Positions 23,493 to 32,672 of a stretch of 64,000 bases of DNA are shown in pieces. A model generated the notes under the pieces. That model was not told where the DNA came from, did not search any database, and saw only the letters and a program-made list of their open reading frames with translations. This stretch comes from Ancylobacter radicis (GTDB lineage Bacteria; Pseudomonadota; Alphaproteobacteria; Rhizobiales; Xanthobacteraceae), in assembly GCF_018449475.1 (NCBI RefSeq), contig NZ_JAHCQH010000017.1, forward strand, positions 248,001 to 312,000, in the 5' to 3' direction. Within the stretch, counting starts at the first letter, position 1; each line of letters opens with the position of its first letter. Position numbers and translations under genes: made by a program.

Positions 23493-24500
23493 CTACTCCC
23501 ACTCGAGCTCGTGATAGGCGGCGATGGCGTTGCGCGCGTTGAACTCGTCATAGAGCGCCCAGCGCCCTGCTTCCGACCGCGCCGCCACCTCGGGCGCCGT
23601 GCTCATGGCACCGCCCGAGGCGATCAGCGCCGCCACATCGGAGCGCAGCCGCGCGAGATAGCGGCGCTCATCCGCGGCGGCACCGGGCCAGCCGGCGCTG
23701 GCCGGTCCGTGTCCGGGAATCGCGCGCGATGCCGATTCGGCGGTGATCGCGTCCAGCAAGGCGAGCCACCCCTTCAGGCTGCCGTCCAGCGTCGGTATAT
23801 GACCGATGAAAAGCAGATCGCCCATCACCCAGCTGCCCGTCGCCGTGTCGCGCACGGTGAGGTCATTGTCGGTATGGGCGGTCGGATGCGCGCGCAGATG
23901 CAGCGCCCGCCCGCCCAGATCGAGCGTCAGTTCGTCGTCCACCAGCAGCTCCGGCAGCACGATCCGGGTGCCTTCGGCCTGCGGGCCGAGCAGCCGCTCG
24001 GCCTGGGCGAGATAGGTTTCGGCACGCACGCTCAGGGCGCGGGGCATCTTGCGATGCGCGACGAACTGCACGCCGGGCGCGACGAAAGCCGCGTTCCCCA
24101 GCGTGTGATCGGGATGCATATGCGTATTGACGACATAGCGCAGCGGCCGGTCCGTCGCCGCGCGCACCGCGGCCAGCATGCGGGCGCCGGCGATATAGCT
24201 GTTGCCGGTGTCGATCACCGCCGCCGCCTCGCTGCCGACGATCAGCGTCATGTTGGCGATGGCGCCCTGATTCGCGGGCGTCACCAGTTCATAAGGCGCG
24301 CGGTAGACGAACACGCCCTCGGCGACCCGCTCCAGCGGCAGGGGATCGGCGGGGCCCGCAGATCCGCCGGCTCCGCCACTCGTCTGCGCCAACGAAGGCA
24401 AAGGCCCACCGCTCGCCCACAGGCCGCCCAAAGCGAGCGACAGGCGGGCGAGCAGCGTGCGGCGATCCCTGGAAAAACCGGCCGATTTGCCTGCCGTCAT
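23493..24500 (-). CDS. Quinoprotein-relay zinc metallohydrolase (metallo-beta-lactamase fold)
   Basis: A 335-residue exported protein with a twin-arginine-like signal (DRRTLLARLSLALGG). The zinc motif THMHPDHTLGN is intact, with VIDTGNSYIAGARML before it, AHPTAHTDNDLTV and a final IPGHGP histidine site. It matches the SoxH-related metallohydrolases named quinoprotein relay system zinc metallohydrolase, and ends in the family-typical YHELEWE. The family accompanies PQQ dehydrogenases; its substrate is not established. Located between a cytochrome c gene (40-bp gap) and xoxF. Confidence 0.88.
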   Translation of the reverse strand: MTAGKSAGFSRDRRTLLARLSLALGGLWASGGPLPSLAQTSGGAGGSAGPADPLPLERVAEGVFVYRAPYELVTPANQGAIANMTLIVGSEAAAVIDTGNSYIAGARMLAAVRAATDRPLRYVVNTHMHPDHTLGNAAFVAPGVQFVAHRKMPRALSVRAETYLAQAERLLGPQAEGTRIVLPELLVDDELTLDLGGRALHLRAHPTAHTDNDLTVRDTATGSWVMGDLLFIGHIPTLDGSLKGWLALLDAITAESASRAIPGHGPASAGWPGAAADERRYLARLRSDVAALIASGGAMSTAPEVAARSEAGRWALYDEFNARNAIAAYHELEWE

Positions 24501-24540
24501 GGCGGCGCTCCGCGCCGCCGGGCGAGGTGGCCCGGCGTCC

Positions 24541-24945
24541 CTATTTCTTGGTGCCGTCGGCGTTGAAGGTGCCGAGATAGGCCAGAAGGTCGGCCCGGTC
24601 GGTCTCCTTGGGCAGGCCGGCGAACACCATCTTGATGCCCGGCATGTAACCCTTCGGATTCTGGAGATAGGCGCTCAGCACCTCGGCGGTCCACACATCG
24701 CCCTTGGCGTTATGCTCCTTGAGCGTGTCGGAATAGTTGAAGCCTTCGATCGCGCCCATCTTGCGATCGATGATGCCGTTGAGCTCGGGGCCGACCTTGT
24801 TCTTCGCGCCTTCACCCACGGCATGGCAGGCCATGCACTTCTTGAAGACATTGGCACCCTTGGCAGGGTCGCCGGCCGGGCTCTGGGCCACAGCGGCGGT
24901 GGAACCGAGCGCGAACAATGCAGCGGTGATGACGAAGCGATTCAT
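24541..24945 (-). CDS. Class I cytochrome c
   Basis: A 134-residue secreted protein with a signal peptide ending VAQ|S. One heme site CMACH (Cys37, Cys40, His41) is followed by NKVGPELNGIIDRKMGAIEGF and KGYMPGIKMVFAGL, giving a c2/c550-like cytochrome with a Met axial ligand. It is probably a diffusible periplasmic carrier between XoxG or XoxF and a terminal oxidase. First gene of the minus-strand xox group. Its leader contains a GCGCCG/CGGCGC dyad at 24973-24991. Confidence 0.92.
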   Translation of the reverse strand: MNRFVITAALFALGSTAAVAQSPAGDPAKGANVFKKCMACHAVGEGAKNKVGPELNGIIDRKMGAIEGFNYSDTLKEHNAKGDVWTAEVLSAYLQNPKGYMPGIKMVFAGLPKETDRADLLAYLGTFNADGTKK

Positions 24946-24972
24946 GGCGTCCTTCCAGGCAACATCATTGAG

Positions 24973-24991
24973 GCGCCGTCAAATGCGGCGC
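24973..24991 (-). promoter_or_regulatory. GCGCCG/CGGCGC dyad in the cytochrome c leader
   Basis: A perfect 6-bp inverted repeat with a 7-bp spacer, 28 bp upstream of the cytochrome c start codon. It could be an operator or a leader hairpin near the ribosome site. No matching copy was noticed elsewhere in the window. Confidence 0.3.
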
Positions 24992-25224
24992 TTGTGAGCG
25001 GCGCGCAGGATAGCGCGTCGGTTAGAATGATCCTAGAGGCCGAAAGGTCCATCCCGATGCGGCGCAAGATCACGGCGCATTTCGTCGCGCCCCCGGCCGG
25101 CGACCCTCATCCCCATGGCGCTCGACACCCCACCTCTCGAGATACCGTCTCTGGCCGAGGAGCGGCGAAAGCCGTTATTAGTCCCCGCGCGCGGCGGCGC
25201 CTCGGTCACCTCAGGCGGCGACGG

Positions 25225-26124
25225 CTACCGATTGATGCGCTGCCACTGGCCGGGACTCACGCCGACCATCCCCGAGAAGACTCGCGTGAAATTGTTCTGA
25301 TCGCCGAACCCGCACGCCAGCGAGATTTCGGCGAGCGAGAGTTCGCCCTCGAGCAACCGGGCCTTGGCTGTCTCGATGCGGTGCAGGGTCAGCCAGCGGT
25401 GCGGCTGCATTCCCGTGCTCTGGCGGAACGCGCGGGTAAAATGGCTCGGCGAGAGGCCGCATTCGCGCGCGATGTCGGAAATGCTCAGTGAGGCGGCGGA
25501 ATGCTGCTGCATGTAGTCCTTGGCGCGCCGCTCCTGCCAGGGCGCCAATCCGCCTTTGGTGACCAGCCGCCGCGCCTCCACGCCGCCATAGGCCGAAGCC
25601 AGATGGGCGCGGATGGCAAGGCCGACATGCTGCACGAAAAGCGACTTCGGATCGGCGCGACCGTCCAGCGCGGGGATCAGCAGCCGACCCAGCGTCGCCA
25701 ATGTCGAATCCTCAACGCCGCGGGGCCCGTGCAATTCACTGACGCTGTGCCCGTCATGCTCGCGGGACATGTCGTCGAGTGAGGATTGCGTGAGGTAAAA
25801 GACGAGATAATCGAAGGCGCTGCCGGGAAGGCACACCGGCTTCTGCCGGAGATCGACGACGCTGACGGTGTTTTCCCCATACGGCCCCTGATAGGCGTGC
25901 TTGCCGTCAAGCCAGAGCTTATGGTCCGGGATATCCCGCAACTGAAGGCTGACGAAATAGGCTGGCTCGCTCGGAAAAGGTGTCGTGGGGGCCGGCAGGG
26001 CCGTCTCGGAGCGAAGACGGGTTACCGCCATCTGCATGTTCGTCGGCGGACCGACCGTGAGGCTGGGGGCTTCGCTCAGATGAACGTGCCGCGCGACATT
26101 GGCGCCGTAATTCCTGCCTCTCAC
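25225..26124 (-). CDS. AraC-family regulator, paralog 1
   Basis: A 299-residue protein with a GTG start at 26124; the next ATG (26037) would remove N-terminal sequence that aligns with paralog 3. The N-terminal ~180 residues are a cupin-like sensing domain (YFVSLQLRDIPDHKLWLDG). The C-terminal ~105 residues contain two helix-turn-helix units: LSISDIARECGLSPSHFTRAFRQSTG and LSLAEISLACGFGDQNNFTRVF. The linker GLAPWQERRAKDYM is nearly the same in the two other AraC proteins nearby. It diverges from the nitrilase-like gene and probably controls it. Confidence 0.9.
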   Translation of the reverse strand: MRGRNYGANVARHVHLSEAPSLTVGPPTNMQMAVTRLRSETALPAPTTPFPSEPAYFVSLQLRDIPDHKLWLDGKHAYQGPYGENTVSVVDLRQKPVCLPGSAFDYLVFYLTQSSLDDMSREHDGHSVSELHGPRGVEDSTLATLGRLLIPALDGRADPKSLFVQHVGLAIRAHLASAYGGVEARRLVTKGGLAPWQERRAKDYMQQHSAASLSISDIARECGLSPSHFTRAFRQSTGMQPHRWLTLHRIETAKARLLEGELSLAEISLACGFGDQNNFTRVFSGMVGVSPGQWQRINR

Positions 26125-26363
26125 CGGCGTGTCCTCAGCGGGATGAACGTCCCGTCACGCAGATGCGCGACCGCCGGCACTCTAGCGCCTGTCGGCCGGA
26201 GGCGATATCGTCGGGTGGCAGATTGGGCCGCAACATGGTGGGCGAGCGCAGCGATTGATACCCACAGGGTTGGCGAGAGCGACACTGCGGGAACGCATCG
26301 CATAGGGAGAGTGCCGCTCACAATGGCGTTTGGACGTCGTCACGAGTTGGGCTGGAGGCTCTA

Positions 26364-27152
26364 TTGCGCGTAGCGTTCGTCCAATGGCCCGACGGCTTGA
26401 TCCCGCACAGCCCGGAATGGCAACAGATCGCGCGCGCCGTCGAGGATGCGGGTCCTGATCTTCTGGTGACCAACCAGCTTCCCTTCGGGAGCTGGGTCGC
26501 GGGCTCGCCACGCTATGACGAGAAGACGGCCGCCGAGACCATCGACATTCACGACGAGGGCATCAAGGCCCTGTCCGATCTCGACCTTCCCGCCGTCATC
26601 ACCTCCCGTCCGGTCTGGTCGGACGGGCTGCTGGCCAATGAAAGCGTGGTGCTGGAAGGCCGGCGCGTGCGCTATCTGCACCGCAAGCTGGTGCTGCCGG
26701 ATCAGGAGGGCTGGCGGGAACGGACATGGTTCCGGCCCGGCCGCGGCGGCCCGCTGCTGGCCGATGTCCTCGGCATAAGGGTCGGCGTGCTGCTCTGCAC
26801 CGAATTGATGTTCAACGAGATGGCCCGCCATCTCGGCGGCGACGGGGCTGAACTCATCGTCGTGCCGCGAGCCACCGACGCGCCCTCGCCCTGCATGACC
26901 GCGGGCGCCATGGCCGCCATTGTCTCCGGGAGCTATGTGGTCAGTTCGAACCGCGTCGGCCGCGCAGGCAACAACCCGGAATTCGGCGGACCCGGCTTTG
27001 CCTTCGCGCCCGATGGCGCGCTGATGGCGACTACCTCGGCGGACGAGAACATCGTCGTCGTCGAGATCGATGCGCGAGCCGCGCGGCGCCAGAAGTGCCG
27101 ATATCCGTGCTATCTCGCGGAAGACGGAAAGCTCGAAGCCGCGCTCGGCTGA
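26364..27152 (+). CDS. Nitrilase-superfamily (C-N hydrolase) protein with altered catalytic triad
   Basis: A 262-residue protein. The frame begins at TTG 26364 with GGAGG 5 bp upstream. The superfamily needs Glu-Lys-Cys. Lys108 (LHRKLVLP) and Cys145 (LLCTELMF) are present, but the N-terminal site reads LVTNQLPFG, with Gln38 (CAG) where Glu is expected. One base change (GAG to CAG) explains it. If real, amidase activity should be lost or greatly reduced. The remaining fold (GVLLCTELMFNEMAR, VVSSNRVG, GGPGFAFAPDG) is intact. Flanked by AraC regulators on both sides. Confidence 0.85.
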   Translation: MRVAFVQWPDGLIPHSPEWQQIARAVEDAGPDLLVTNQLPFGSWVAGSPRYDEKTAAETIDIHDEGIKALSDLDLPAVITSRPVWSDGLLANESVVLEGRRVRYLHRKLVLPDQEGWRERTWFRPGRGGPLLADVLGIRVGVLLCTELMFNEMARHLGGDGAELIVVPRATDAPSPCMTAGAMAAIVSGSYVVSSNRVGRAGNNPEFGGPGFAFAPDGALMATTSADENIVVVEIDARAARRQKCRYPCYLAEDGKLEAALG

Positions 27153-27171
27153 GCCGTTGCGGCAGCCGCCC

Positions 27172-28089
27172 TCAGCACCGTATGTGCCGGCGCCAGGCGG
27201 CCGGCGTCAGCCCGGTGGCGGAGGCGAAGGCGCGCGTGAGATGCGCCTGATCGGCAAAGCCGCATTTGTCCGCGACTTCGGCGATCGGCTCGTCGGTTTC
27301 GGAGAGAAGCTGTCTCGCCTTGCGCAAACGAAAATCGGCCATCCAGCGATGCGGCGGCAGGCCCGTCGACCTCTTGAAGGCCCGGACGAAATAGCTGCGC
27401 GAGAGCCGGCATTCGGACGCGATCCAGGACACCGACACGGCGCCGCGCGCCTCCGCGGCTGCCGCCAGCAACTCGATAGCGCGCCGCTTCTGCCAGTCGG
27501 CCAGCCCCCCATTCTTCCGTGGACCGGACGTGCCGGCGTCCCCATAGGTGGTCGTAAGGTGGGAGAGCAGTGCCATTGCGGCGGCATCGACAAAGATGCT
27601 CTCGCTCTCCGGCCGCCGATGCAATGTCGGCAGCAGGGCGCGGCAAAGATCTGCCGCTACGGGATCGCGCGTGACCGGGAGGCAGGTCAGTGATGTCACC
27701 TCCCCTGCCCCCACTTCCTGCGCGATGGCGCTGATGGCCTCGCGCGAGACGTAGCAAAGGGCAAAGTCGAATGGTGTCAGCAGGTCGGCTTTGTAAGCTT
27801 CGTCCAGATAATGGATGCTTATCGAATCCCGGCCATAGACATGCATCTCCACGCCATCGCCCTTGTAGACGCGCCGGGCATGCAAATCTCCAAGCTGAAC
27901 GCTGACGAGAAAGCCGGGCGCGCCGGCGTCGACCGAGATTTCACCGAAATTGGCGTGGTCAGAGCTGATCCGCGCCATTTCCAGCGACGCCTTGCAGCCG
28001 GGGCTGGTGCTGAGAATGTCGTCAGGGACCGAGCCGAACCCCGCGAGATGCTCTTTCAACGCCGCCGATCGCGCCGGCTGCCCTGTCAT
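27172..28089 (-). CDS. AraC-family regulator, paralog 2
   Basis: A 305-residue protein starting at ATG 28089 after GGAGG; an upstream in-frame start at 28143 lacks a ribosome site. N-terminal sensing domain (GFLVSVQLGDLHARRVYKGD) and C-terminal double helix-turn-helix: VSWIASECRLSRSYFVRAFKRSTG and IAEVADKCGFADQAHLTRAF. Shares the GLADWQKRRAIELL linker with the other two AraC genes here. Converges on the nitrilase-like gene with a 19-bp gap, so it may regulate that gene or a distant target. Confidence 0.9.
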   Translation of the reverse strand: MTGQPARSAALKEHLAGFGSVPDDILSTSPGCKASLEMARISSDHANFGEISVDAGAPGFLVSVQLGDLHARRVYKGDGVEMHVYGRDSISIHYLDEAYKADLLTPFDFALCYVSREAISAIAQEVGAGEVTSLTCLPVTRDPVAADLCRALLPTLHRRPESESIFVDAAAMALLSHLTTTYGDAGTSGPRKNGGLADWQKRRAIELLAAAAEARGAVSVSWIASECRLSRSYFVRAFKRSTGLPPHRWMADFRLRKARQLLSETDEPIAEVADKCGFADQAHLTRAFASATGLTPAAWRRHIRC

Positions 28090-28274
28090 CCCGACCTCCC
28101 GAACAAGCTGGAGTGCGCGTGCACAGTAAGGACAGGGCGGCAACGGCGATTGGCGAATTTATCGCTAAATATCCAATTTCGCGCGCAACCATCAGGTCCG
28201 GCGGCAGGGCCGCGCGGCGAACCACTGACCGCCCGCCGACGCTGATTGACGCGGAAAGACGGGACAGGAACGGC

Positions 28275-29168
28275 TCAGCGCAGCATGGTCGGCAGGTTCT
28301 GCGCCATGAAATCCACGAAAGCCGCCAGCTTCACAGGGAAACCGGGACCTCCCGGCCAGACGGCGGAAACCGCCCGCTGATTGGGCGTCTGCTCGGCCAG
28401 AAGATGGCGCAACGTGCCGCGGTCGATGTGCTCATCGGCCCAGAAGCTCGGCAGGCAGGCGATACCCACCCCGTCCAGCGCGGCCATCAGCAGCATCGCA
28501 TAGTGATCGGCCACCAGCTTGTTGGAGAGCCCCGCATTCACATGCGCATGGTCGGGACCGAGCGGCCAATTGTCGATCCGCCGGCTCGAGACATTGCGAT
28601 TGCGCAGACACGCATGGCCCAGAAGATCCTCGATCGTCTGGGGCGTTCCATGCCGTGCGAGATAGTCGGGCGCCGCGACCAGCCGCAGGCTGAACACGCC
28701 CAGACGGCGGGTGAGAAGGCGCGAATCCTGGAGCGGGCCAATTCGCAAAACGACGTCAAAGCCCTCCTCTACAAGATCGACGATCCGATTGGTGTAGCTG
28801 ATATCGAGATCGATTTCGGGAAAGCGGTTCATGAACTGGAGAAAGACGCGGTTCCACCCCTCGCTCACCACGGGGGCGCTGACGCGCAACTTTCCGCTTG
28901 GCTGTGCATGAGCACTTGAGAAGCTCACCTCTGCCGCGGCCAGCTCCGCCATGATGCGACGGCAGTGAGCGAGGAAGACCGCCCCCTCCGGCGTCAGTCC
29001 GATGCTCCGGTTGTTGCGATGAAACAGCCGGATGCCGATGCGCTCCTCCAGCCGCACGATGGCCTTGCCAATGGCGGACGCGGATACGCCGAGCACGCGG
29101 CCGGCCGCAGCATAACTGCCGGAATCGCTCACCTGAACGAAGACGGAAATACCGTCGAGCTTATTCAT
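28275..29168 (-). CDS. LysR-family transcriptional regulator
   Basis: A 297-residue protein. The N-terminal winged helix reads MNKLDGISVFVQVSDSGSYA with AIGKAIVRLEERIGIRLFHR, then an effector-binding domain with LRVSAPVVSEGWNRVFLQF and VVLRIGPLQDSRLLTRRLG. LysR proteins usually regulate the divergent gene, which here is the third AraC paralog (78-bp gap). No effector can be deduced. Confidence 0.92.
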   Translation of the reverse strand: MNKLDGISVFVQVSDSGSYAAAGRVLGVSASAIGKAIVRLEERIGIRLFHRNNRSIGLTPEGAVFLAHCRRIMAELAAAEVSFSSAHAQPSGKLRVSAPVVSEGWNRVFLQFMNRFPEIDLDISYTNRIVDLVEEGFDVVLRIGPLQDSRLLTRRLGVFSLRLVAAPDYLARHGTPQTIEDLLGHACLRNRNVSSRRIDNWPLGPDHAHVNAGLSNKLVADHYAMLLMAALDGVGIACLPSFWADEHIDRGTLRHLLAEQTPNQRAVSAVWPGGPGFPVKLAAFVDFMAQNLPTMLR

Positions 29169-29246
29169 GCGGAATTTTCGGCCGCGTCATCCGGCACCCG
29201 ATCCCAGTTTCGCAGGGTCTTCAAATTACATAGCCTCCTGCGTTCG

Positions 29247-30209
29247 ATGACCTATGAAAGTCCGGCAGCAATGCAATCAAGTAACGGAGAGCCCGAGACA
29301 GGTCAGGGATATTTCGGTGAGCGAATCTGTCAGCACCTGATGGTCAACGGATCGTTGATTGCTGGCGTTGATCAGCCCCTACAACTTCCTTTTGCCGTGA
29401 CCTATATCAATTGCCCGAAGAATGAGCGGCCGAGAACCGAGCCGATCGCGGCCGAGGATGCCTTTAGCGTACTTCATCAGTTGAAGGATATCGAGCGTCA
29501 CGCGCGTTGGGTGGGCGGGGTCCTGCGCTTCTCGGGCGCTTTCGCGGCGGGGACGGCGAGCGTCGTGCACCTTCACGAAACGCCGCAATGCGAGTTCACC
29601 GGCCCTCTGGAAGCCCTGCAATTCCATCTGCCACGAGCCGTGCTCGACGACTTCTTCCGCGAGCATAAGGGCGGGACTGTCGACACGCTGCGATGGCCGC
29701 GCGATAGACCGGACGAGACAATGGCGGCGCTGTCGCGTGTGCTGCTGGCGGTCTCCCGGCAACCCGCCACGGCGAACCGGCTGTTTGTCGACCAGTTGGG
29801 GCTGAGCCTGCTCGCCCATATCGCCGAGAGCTATGGCGGCCTCGATGTGCAACGCACCCGGCTCCATGCCGGCCTCGCGCCATGGCAGCAGCGCCGTACG
29901 ATGGAGATGATGCAGGCACGGATCAGCGGCCAGATCACGATCGAGGAAATCGCGCGCGAGTGCCAGATCACGCCGAGCCATTTCGCGCGCGCCTTTCGCG
30001 TGAGTTTCGGCAGCACGCCGCATCGCTATCTCTCGGATCTGCGAATTGCCGAAGCCAAGCGCCTGATGAGGAACACGGACTGGACGCTGGCCGACATCGC
30101 CCTGATGTGCGGCTTCACCGAGCAGAGCCATTTCACGCGCGTGTTCCGACGCCTGGTCGGCGCCAGCCCCGGCTCGTGGCGGCAGCAACTCGCGCTCAAG
30201 GATTACTGA
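29247..30209 (+). CDS. AraC-family regulator, paralog 3
   Basis: A 320-residue protein from ATG 29247; the longer open frame upstream overlaps the LysR gene and is rejected. N-terminal sensing domain GYFGERICQHLMV through FSVLHQLKDIERHARWVGG aligns with paralog 1. C-terminal helix-turn-helix units are ITIEEIARECQITPSHFARAF and WTLADIALMCGFTEQSHFTRVF, preceded by GLAPWQQRRTMEMM. It lies 181 bp upstream of the FUSC efflux operon in the same direction and could be its activator. Confidence 0.9.
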   Translation: MTYESPAAMQSSNGEPETGQGYFGERICQHLMVNGSLIAGVDQPLQLPFAVTYINCPKNERPRTEPIAAEDAFSVLHQLKDIERHARWVGGVLRFSGAFAAGTASVVHLHETPQCEFTGPLEALQFHLPRAVLDDFFREHKGGTVDTLRWPRDRPDETMAALSRVLLAVSRQPATANRLFVDQLGLSLLAHIAESYGGLDVQRTRLHAGLAPWQQRRTMEMMQARISGQITIEEIARECQITPSHFARAFRVSFGSTPHRYLSDLRIAEAKRLMRNTDWTLADIALMCGFTEQSHFTRVFRRLVGASPGSWRQQLALKDY

Positions 30210-30390
30210 GCCTCGACCCGCCGTCATGCGGGTTCCATTTCATGAGGGCTGGCGCAGCGACGGCACGGACTCCCTGCCAAGGCCGCCATACCAAAGTGCG
30301 ATGCGCGGCCACCGCTGTATAATTTCCTCCTGTCGCAGCCCGCCTATGCTCCATCGCCAGTGATGTTTTCAGGATCAGGCGGGGAATGCG

Positions 30391-32451
30391 ATGAGGGACG
30401 TCTGCGGCTCCGTCTCGGCGGCTGCGCCAGGCCTGCTTGCCCGGTTGGAGGGCGCGCTGCGTTCCATCGGTCCTGTCGGCCCGCGCCTGCTGTTCGGCGT
30501 GCGTCTGGCCGCATCTGTGTGCCTCGCGCTTTACATCACCTACTTTCTCGAACTGCAGAACTCCTTCTGGGCGGCGACGACCGCCGCCATCGTGTGTCAG
30601 CCGAACCTCGGCGCCTCCCTGCAGAAGGGGCGCTACCGCGCCATCGGCACGATCGTCGGCGCGTTGGTGATGGTGGCCTTGCTGGCGATGTTCCCACAGC
30701 AGCGCAACACCCTGCTGCTGTCCCTCGCCCTCTGGTGCGGCCTGTGCGGCTTCGCCGTGGTGATGCTGCGCAATTTCGCCTCCTATGCCGCCGCACTGGC
30801 CGGCATCACCGCCGCGATCATCTTCGCCGACACGCTGACGGACCCCAGCACGGCTTTCTTCCTCGCCGTCATCCGCGTCGGTGAGATCTGCATCGGCATC
30901 GCCGCCGCCAGCTTTGTGATGATGCTCACCGACTTCGGCTCCGCCAGCCGCCAGCTCGCCCGCACCGTGCGGCAGGTCGCCGATCAGGTCGCGAGCGGCT
31001 TCCTGGGAACGCTGGCGCAGACCGGCGAGACGCCGGAGCTTCAGGCCGCGCGGCGAAATGTGGTGCGCTCGCTTGGTCTGCTCGAAACCCAGATCGACGC
31101 GGCCATCGGCGAATCCTCGTTCCTGCGCGCGCGCACCAGCAATCTCCGGCTCATGAATGAGGCGCTCGTCAACGCGCTGGTCGCCTGGCGGAACGTTGGC
31201 AACCATCATGGCCGTCACGGCGACGGTCAGGCACTGATCCGCGAGACGCTGGTTCCTCTCCTCAGGAGAATCGACCTCGCGCAGCTCGACCGCGCCCCCT
31301 TTGAGGTGCAGCGCATCTGCCGGGAGGTTGTGTCGCGCCTCCGAAATACGCCCAGCATCGACACCACCAGTTGCATCGCGACCGACGCGGCGCGCGACGT
31401 TGCGCTCGGCCTCGCCGCTCTGGTCGATGGCATCATTCTGCTGCGCGAACACGAGGGGGCGCGTCTCACGCGGCCGTTCCCCCCTCTCGTCGTCGCAGAC
31501 CCGCTGCCCGCTGTGTTGAACGGCCTGCGCGTTTTCGTGGCGGTGCTCGCCACCGCCGCCTTCTGGGTGGTCTCGGCCTGGCCGAGCGGCCCCTTCGCCA
31601 TCGTGTTCGCCGCCATCGGCACGCTGGTTTTCGGCTCGTTCGGCGATCAGGCCCGCGCTCTTGCGAAAGACTACGCGATCGGCGCCGCCTTGATGGCCGC
31701 ACTCGGGGCCGGGCTCTATTTCGGTGTCCTGCCGTCGCTGTCGAGCTTTCCGGCGCTGATCGCCGTGCTCGCCCTGCTGTTCATTCCCCTTGGGGTGATG
31801 CAGGCCGGTCCCTGGCACAGCGTCGTCTTCCTTGCCATGTCGATCGCCTCGCTTCCCCTGCTGGGCGTCGGCAACCCCATTTCCTACAACGCCTCCGACT
31901 ATTTCAATCTCGCCTTTGCAATCGTGACGGGCACCGTCATCGGCACCTTGTTCTTCGTCGTCATGCCGACCATCCCGCCGCAGGTCCGGGCTCGCCGCCT
32001 TGTGGCGCTGTCGCTGCGCGATTTCCGCTGTGTGGCGGACGGCACCTGGCGGACGGATCACGCTCACTGGACCACGCTGCTGACGCGGCGCACCGAAGCC
32101 CTGCCCCCGCAGACCACGCCGGAGCAGGCCGGCGAGCTGATGGCGCTGCTCGCGCTCGGGCAGGCGGTCATCCACCTGCGACAGGTGGTGACCCTTGAAC
32201 CCGCCGCCGGCCTGCTGTCCCAGGCCCTCCATGCTCTCGCCGACGCGCGGCTCATGGTGGCCCGTGATGCCTTCGGCGCGCTGGTCCGCGCCAGCGACGA
32301 AGGGCCGGTGTCAACGGCGGAGGCCGATAGGTCTCGGCCGGTGCATCTGCGCGCGGCGGTAGCGGTGATCACCGACGCCATCGACCTCCATGGCGCGCTG
32401 CTGGCCGCGCGGATCGATCCGCGCGTTCTCTTCCTGTCGTCCTTCAGTTGA
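30391..32451 (+). CDS. FUSC-family inner-membrane efflux protein (AaeB-like)
   Basis: A 686-residue protein with two sets of transmembrane helices (about residues 30-170 and 375-525) separated by a cytoplasmic domain, plus a C-terminal soluble domain. Motifs TYFLELQNSFWAATTAAIVCQPNLGASLQKGRYRAIGT and the second-half SFGDQARALAKDYAIG fit the FUSC/p-hydroxybenzoic acid efflux group. It probably exports aromatic acids or similar toxic compounds. Operon with a DUF1656 protein and an HlyD-type adaptor, all with overlapping or touching ends. Confidence 0.92.
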   Translation: MRDVCGSVSAAAPGLLARLEGALRSIGPVGPRLLFGVRLAASVCLALYITYFLELQNSFWAATTAAIVCQPNLGASLQKGRYRAIGTIVGALVMVALLAMFPQQRNTLLLSLALWCGLCGFAVVMLRNFASYAAALAGITAAIIFADTLTDPSTAFFLAVIRVGEICIGIAAASFVMMLTDFGSASRQLARTVRQVADQVASGFLGTLAQTGETPELQAARRNVVRSLGLLETQIDAAIGESSFLRARTSNLRLMNEALVNALVAWRNVGNHHGRHGDGQALIRETLVPLLRRIDLAQLDRAPFEVQRICREVVSRLRNTPSIDTTSCIATDAARDVALGLAALVDGIILLREHEGARLTRPFPPLVVADPLPAVLNGLRVFVAVLATAAFWVVSAWPSGPFAIVFAAIGTLVFGSFGDQARALAKDYAIGAALMAALGAGLYFGVLPSLSSFPALIAVLALLFIPLGVMQAGPWHSVVFLAMSIASLPLLGVGNPISYNASDYFNLAFAIVTGTVIGTLFFVVMPTIPPQVRARRLVALSLRDFRCVADGTWRTDHAHWTTLLTRRTEALPPQTTPEQAGELMALLALGQAVIHLRQVVTLEPAAGLLSQALHALADARLMVARDAFGALVRASDEGPVSTAEADRSRPVHLRAAVAVITDAIDLHGALLAARIDPRVLFLSSFS

Positions 32452-32465
32452 GAAGGTCCGAACCC

Positions 32466-32672
32466 TTGTACACAGAGATCAACATCCTCGGGGTCTATGT
32501 CGCGCCCTTCGCCGTGATGATGCTGGCGGCCTGGGTGGCGACCATCCCGCTCAGCCTGATCGCCAATCGCTACGGCATCGCCCGCAAGGTCTGGCATCCC
32601 GGCCTGTTCAACCTCTGCATCTACATCATCGTTCTTTCCCTCATCGTCCTGTTTGTGGGTGCGCGCCAATGA
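32466..32672 (+). CDS. DUF1656 small membrane protein
   Basis: A 68-residue protein. I start it at TTG 32466, because AGAAGG lies 9 bp upstream and family members begin near xxEINI; an upstream TTG at 32448 overlaps the FUSC stop. Two transmembrane helices: IYVAPFAVMMLAAWVATIPLSL region and LFNLCIYIIVLSLIVLFVG. The family (AaeX-like) is always found between FUSC and HlyD genes and presumably supports the efflux complex. Confidence 0.85.
   Translation: MYTEINILGVYVAPFAVMMLAAWVATIPLSLIANRYGIARKVWHPGLFNLCIYIIVLSLIVLFVGARQ

Noticed and set aside
24990-25040. Another TTCTTATG tandem upstream of the cytochrome c gene
   Set aside because: CTCTAGGA-TCA-TTCTAACC keeps an 11-bp period but matches the 8-mer too poorly (about 3/8 and 5/8).
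30196-32232. A 678-codon frame antisense to the FUSC gene
   Set aside because: Its Gln/His/Gly-rich composition marks a shadow; the plus strand carries the transmembrane and motif pattern of FUSC.
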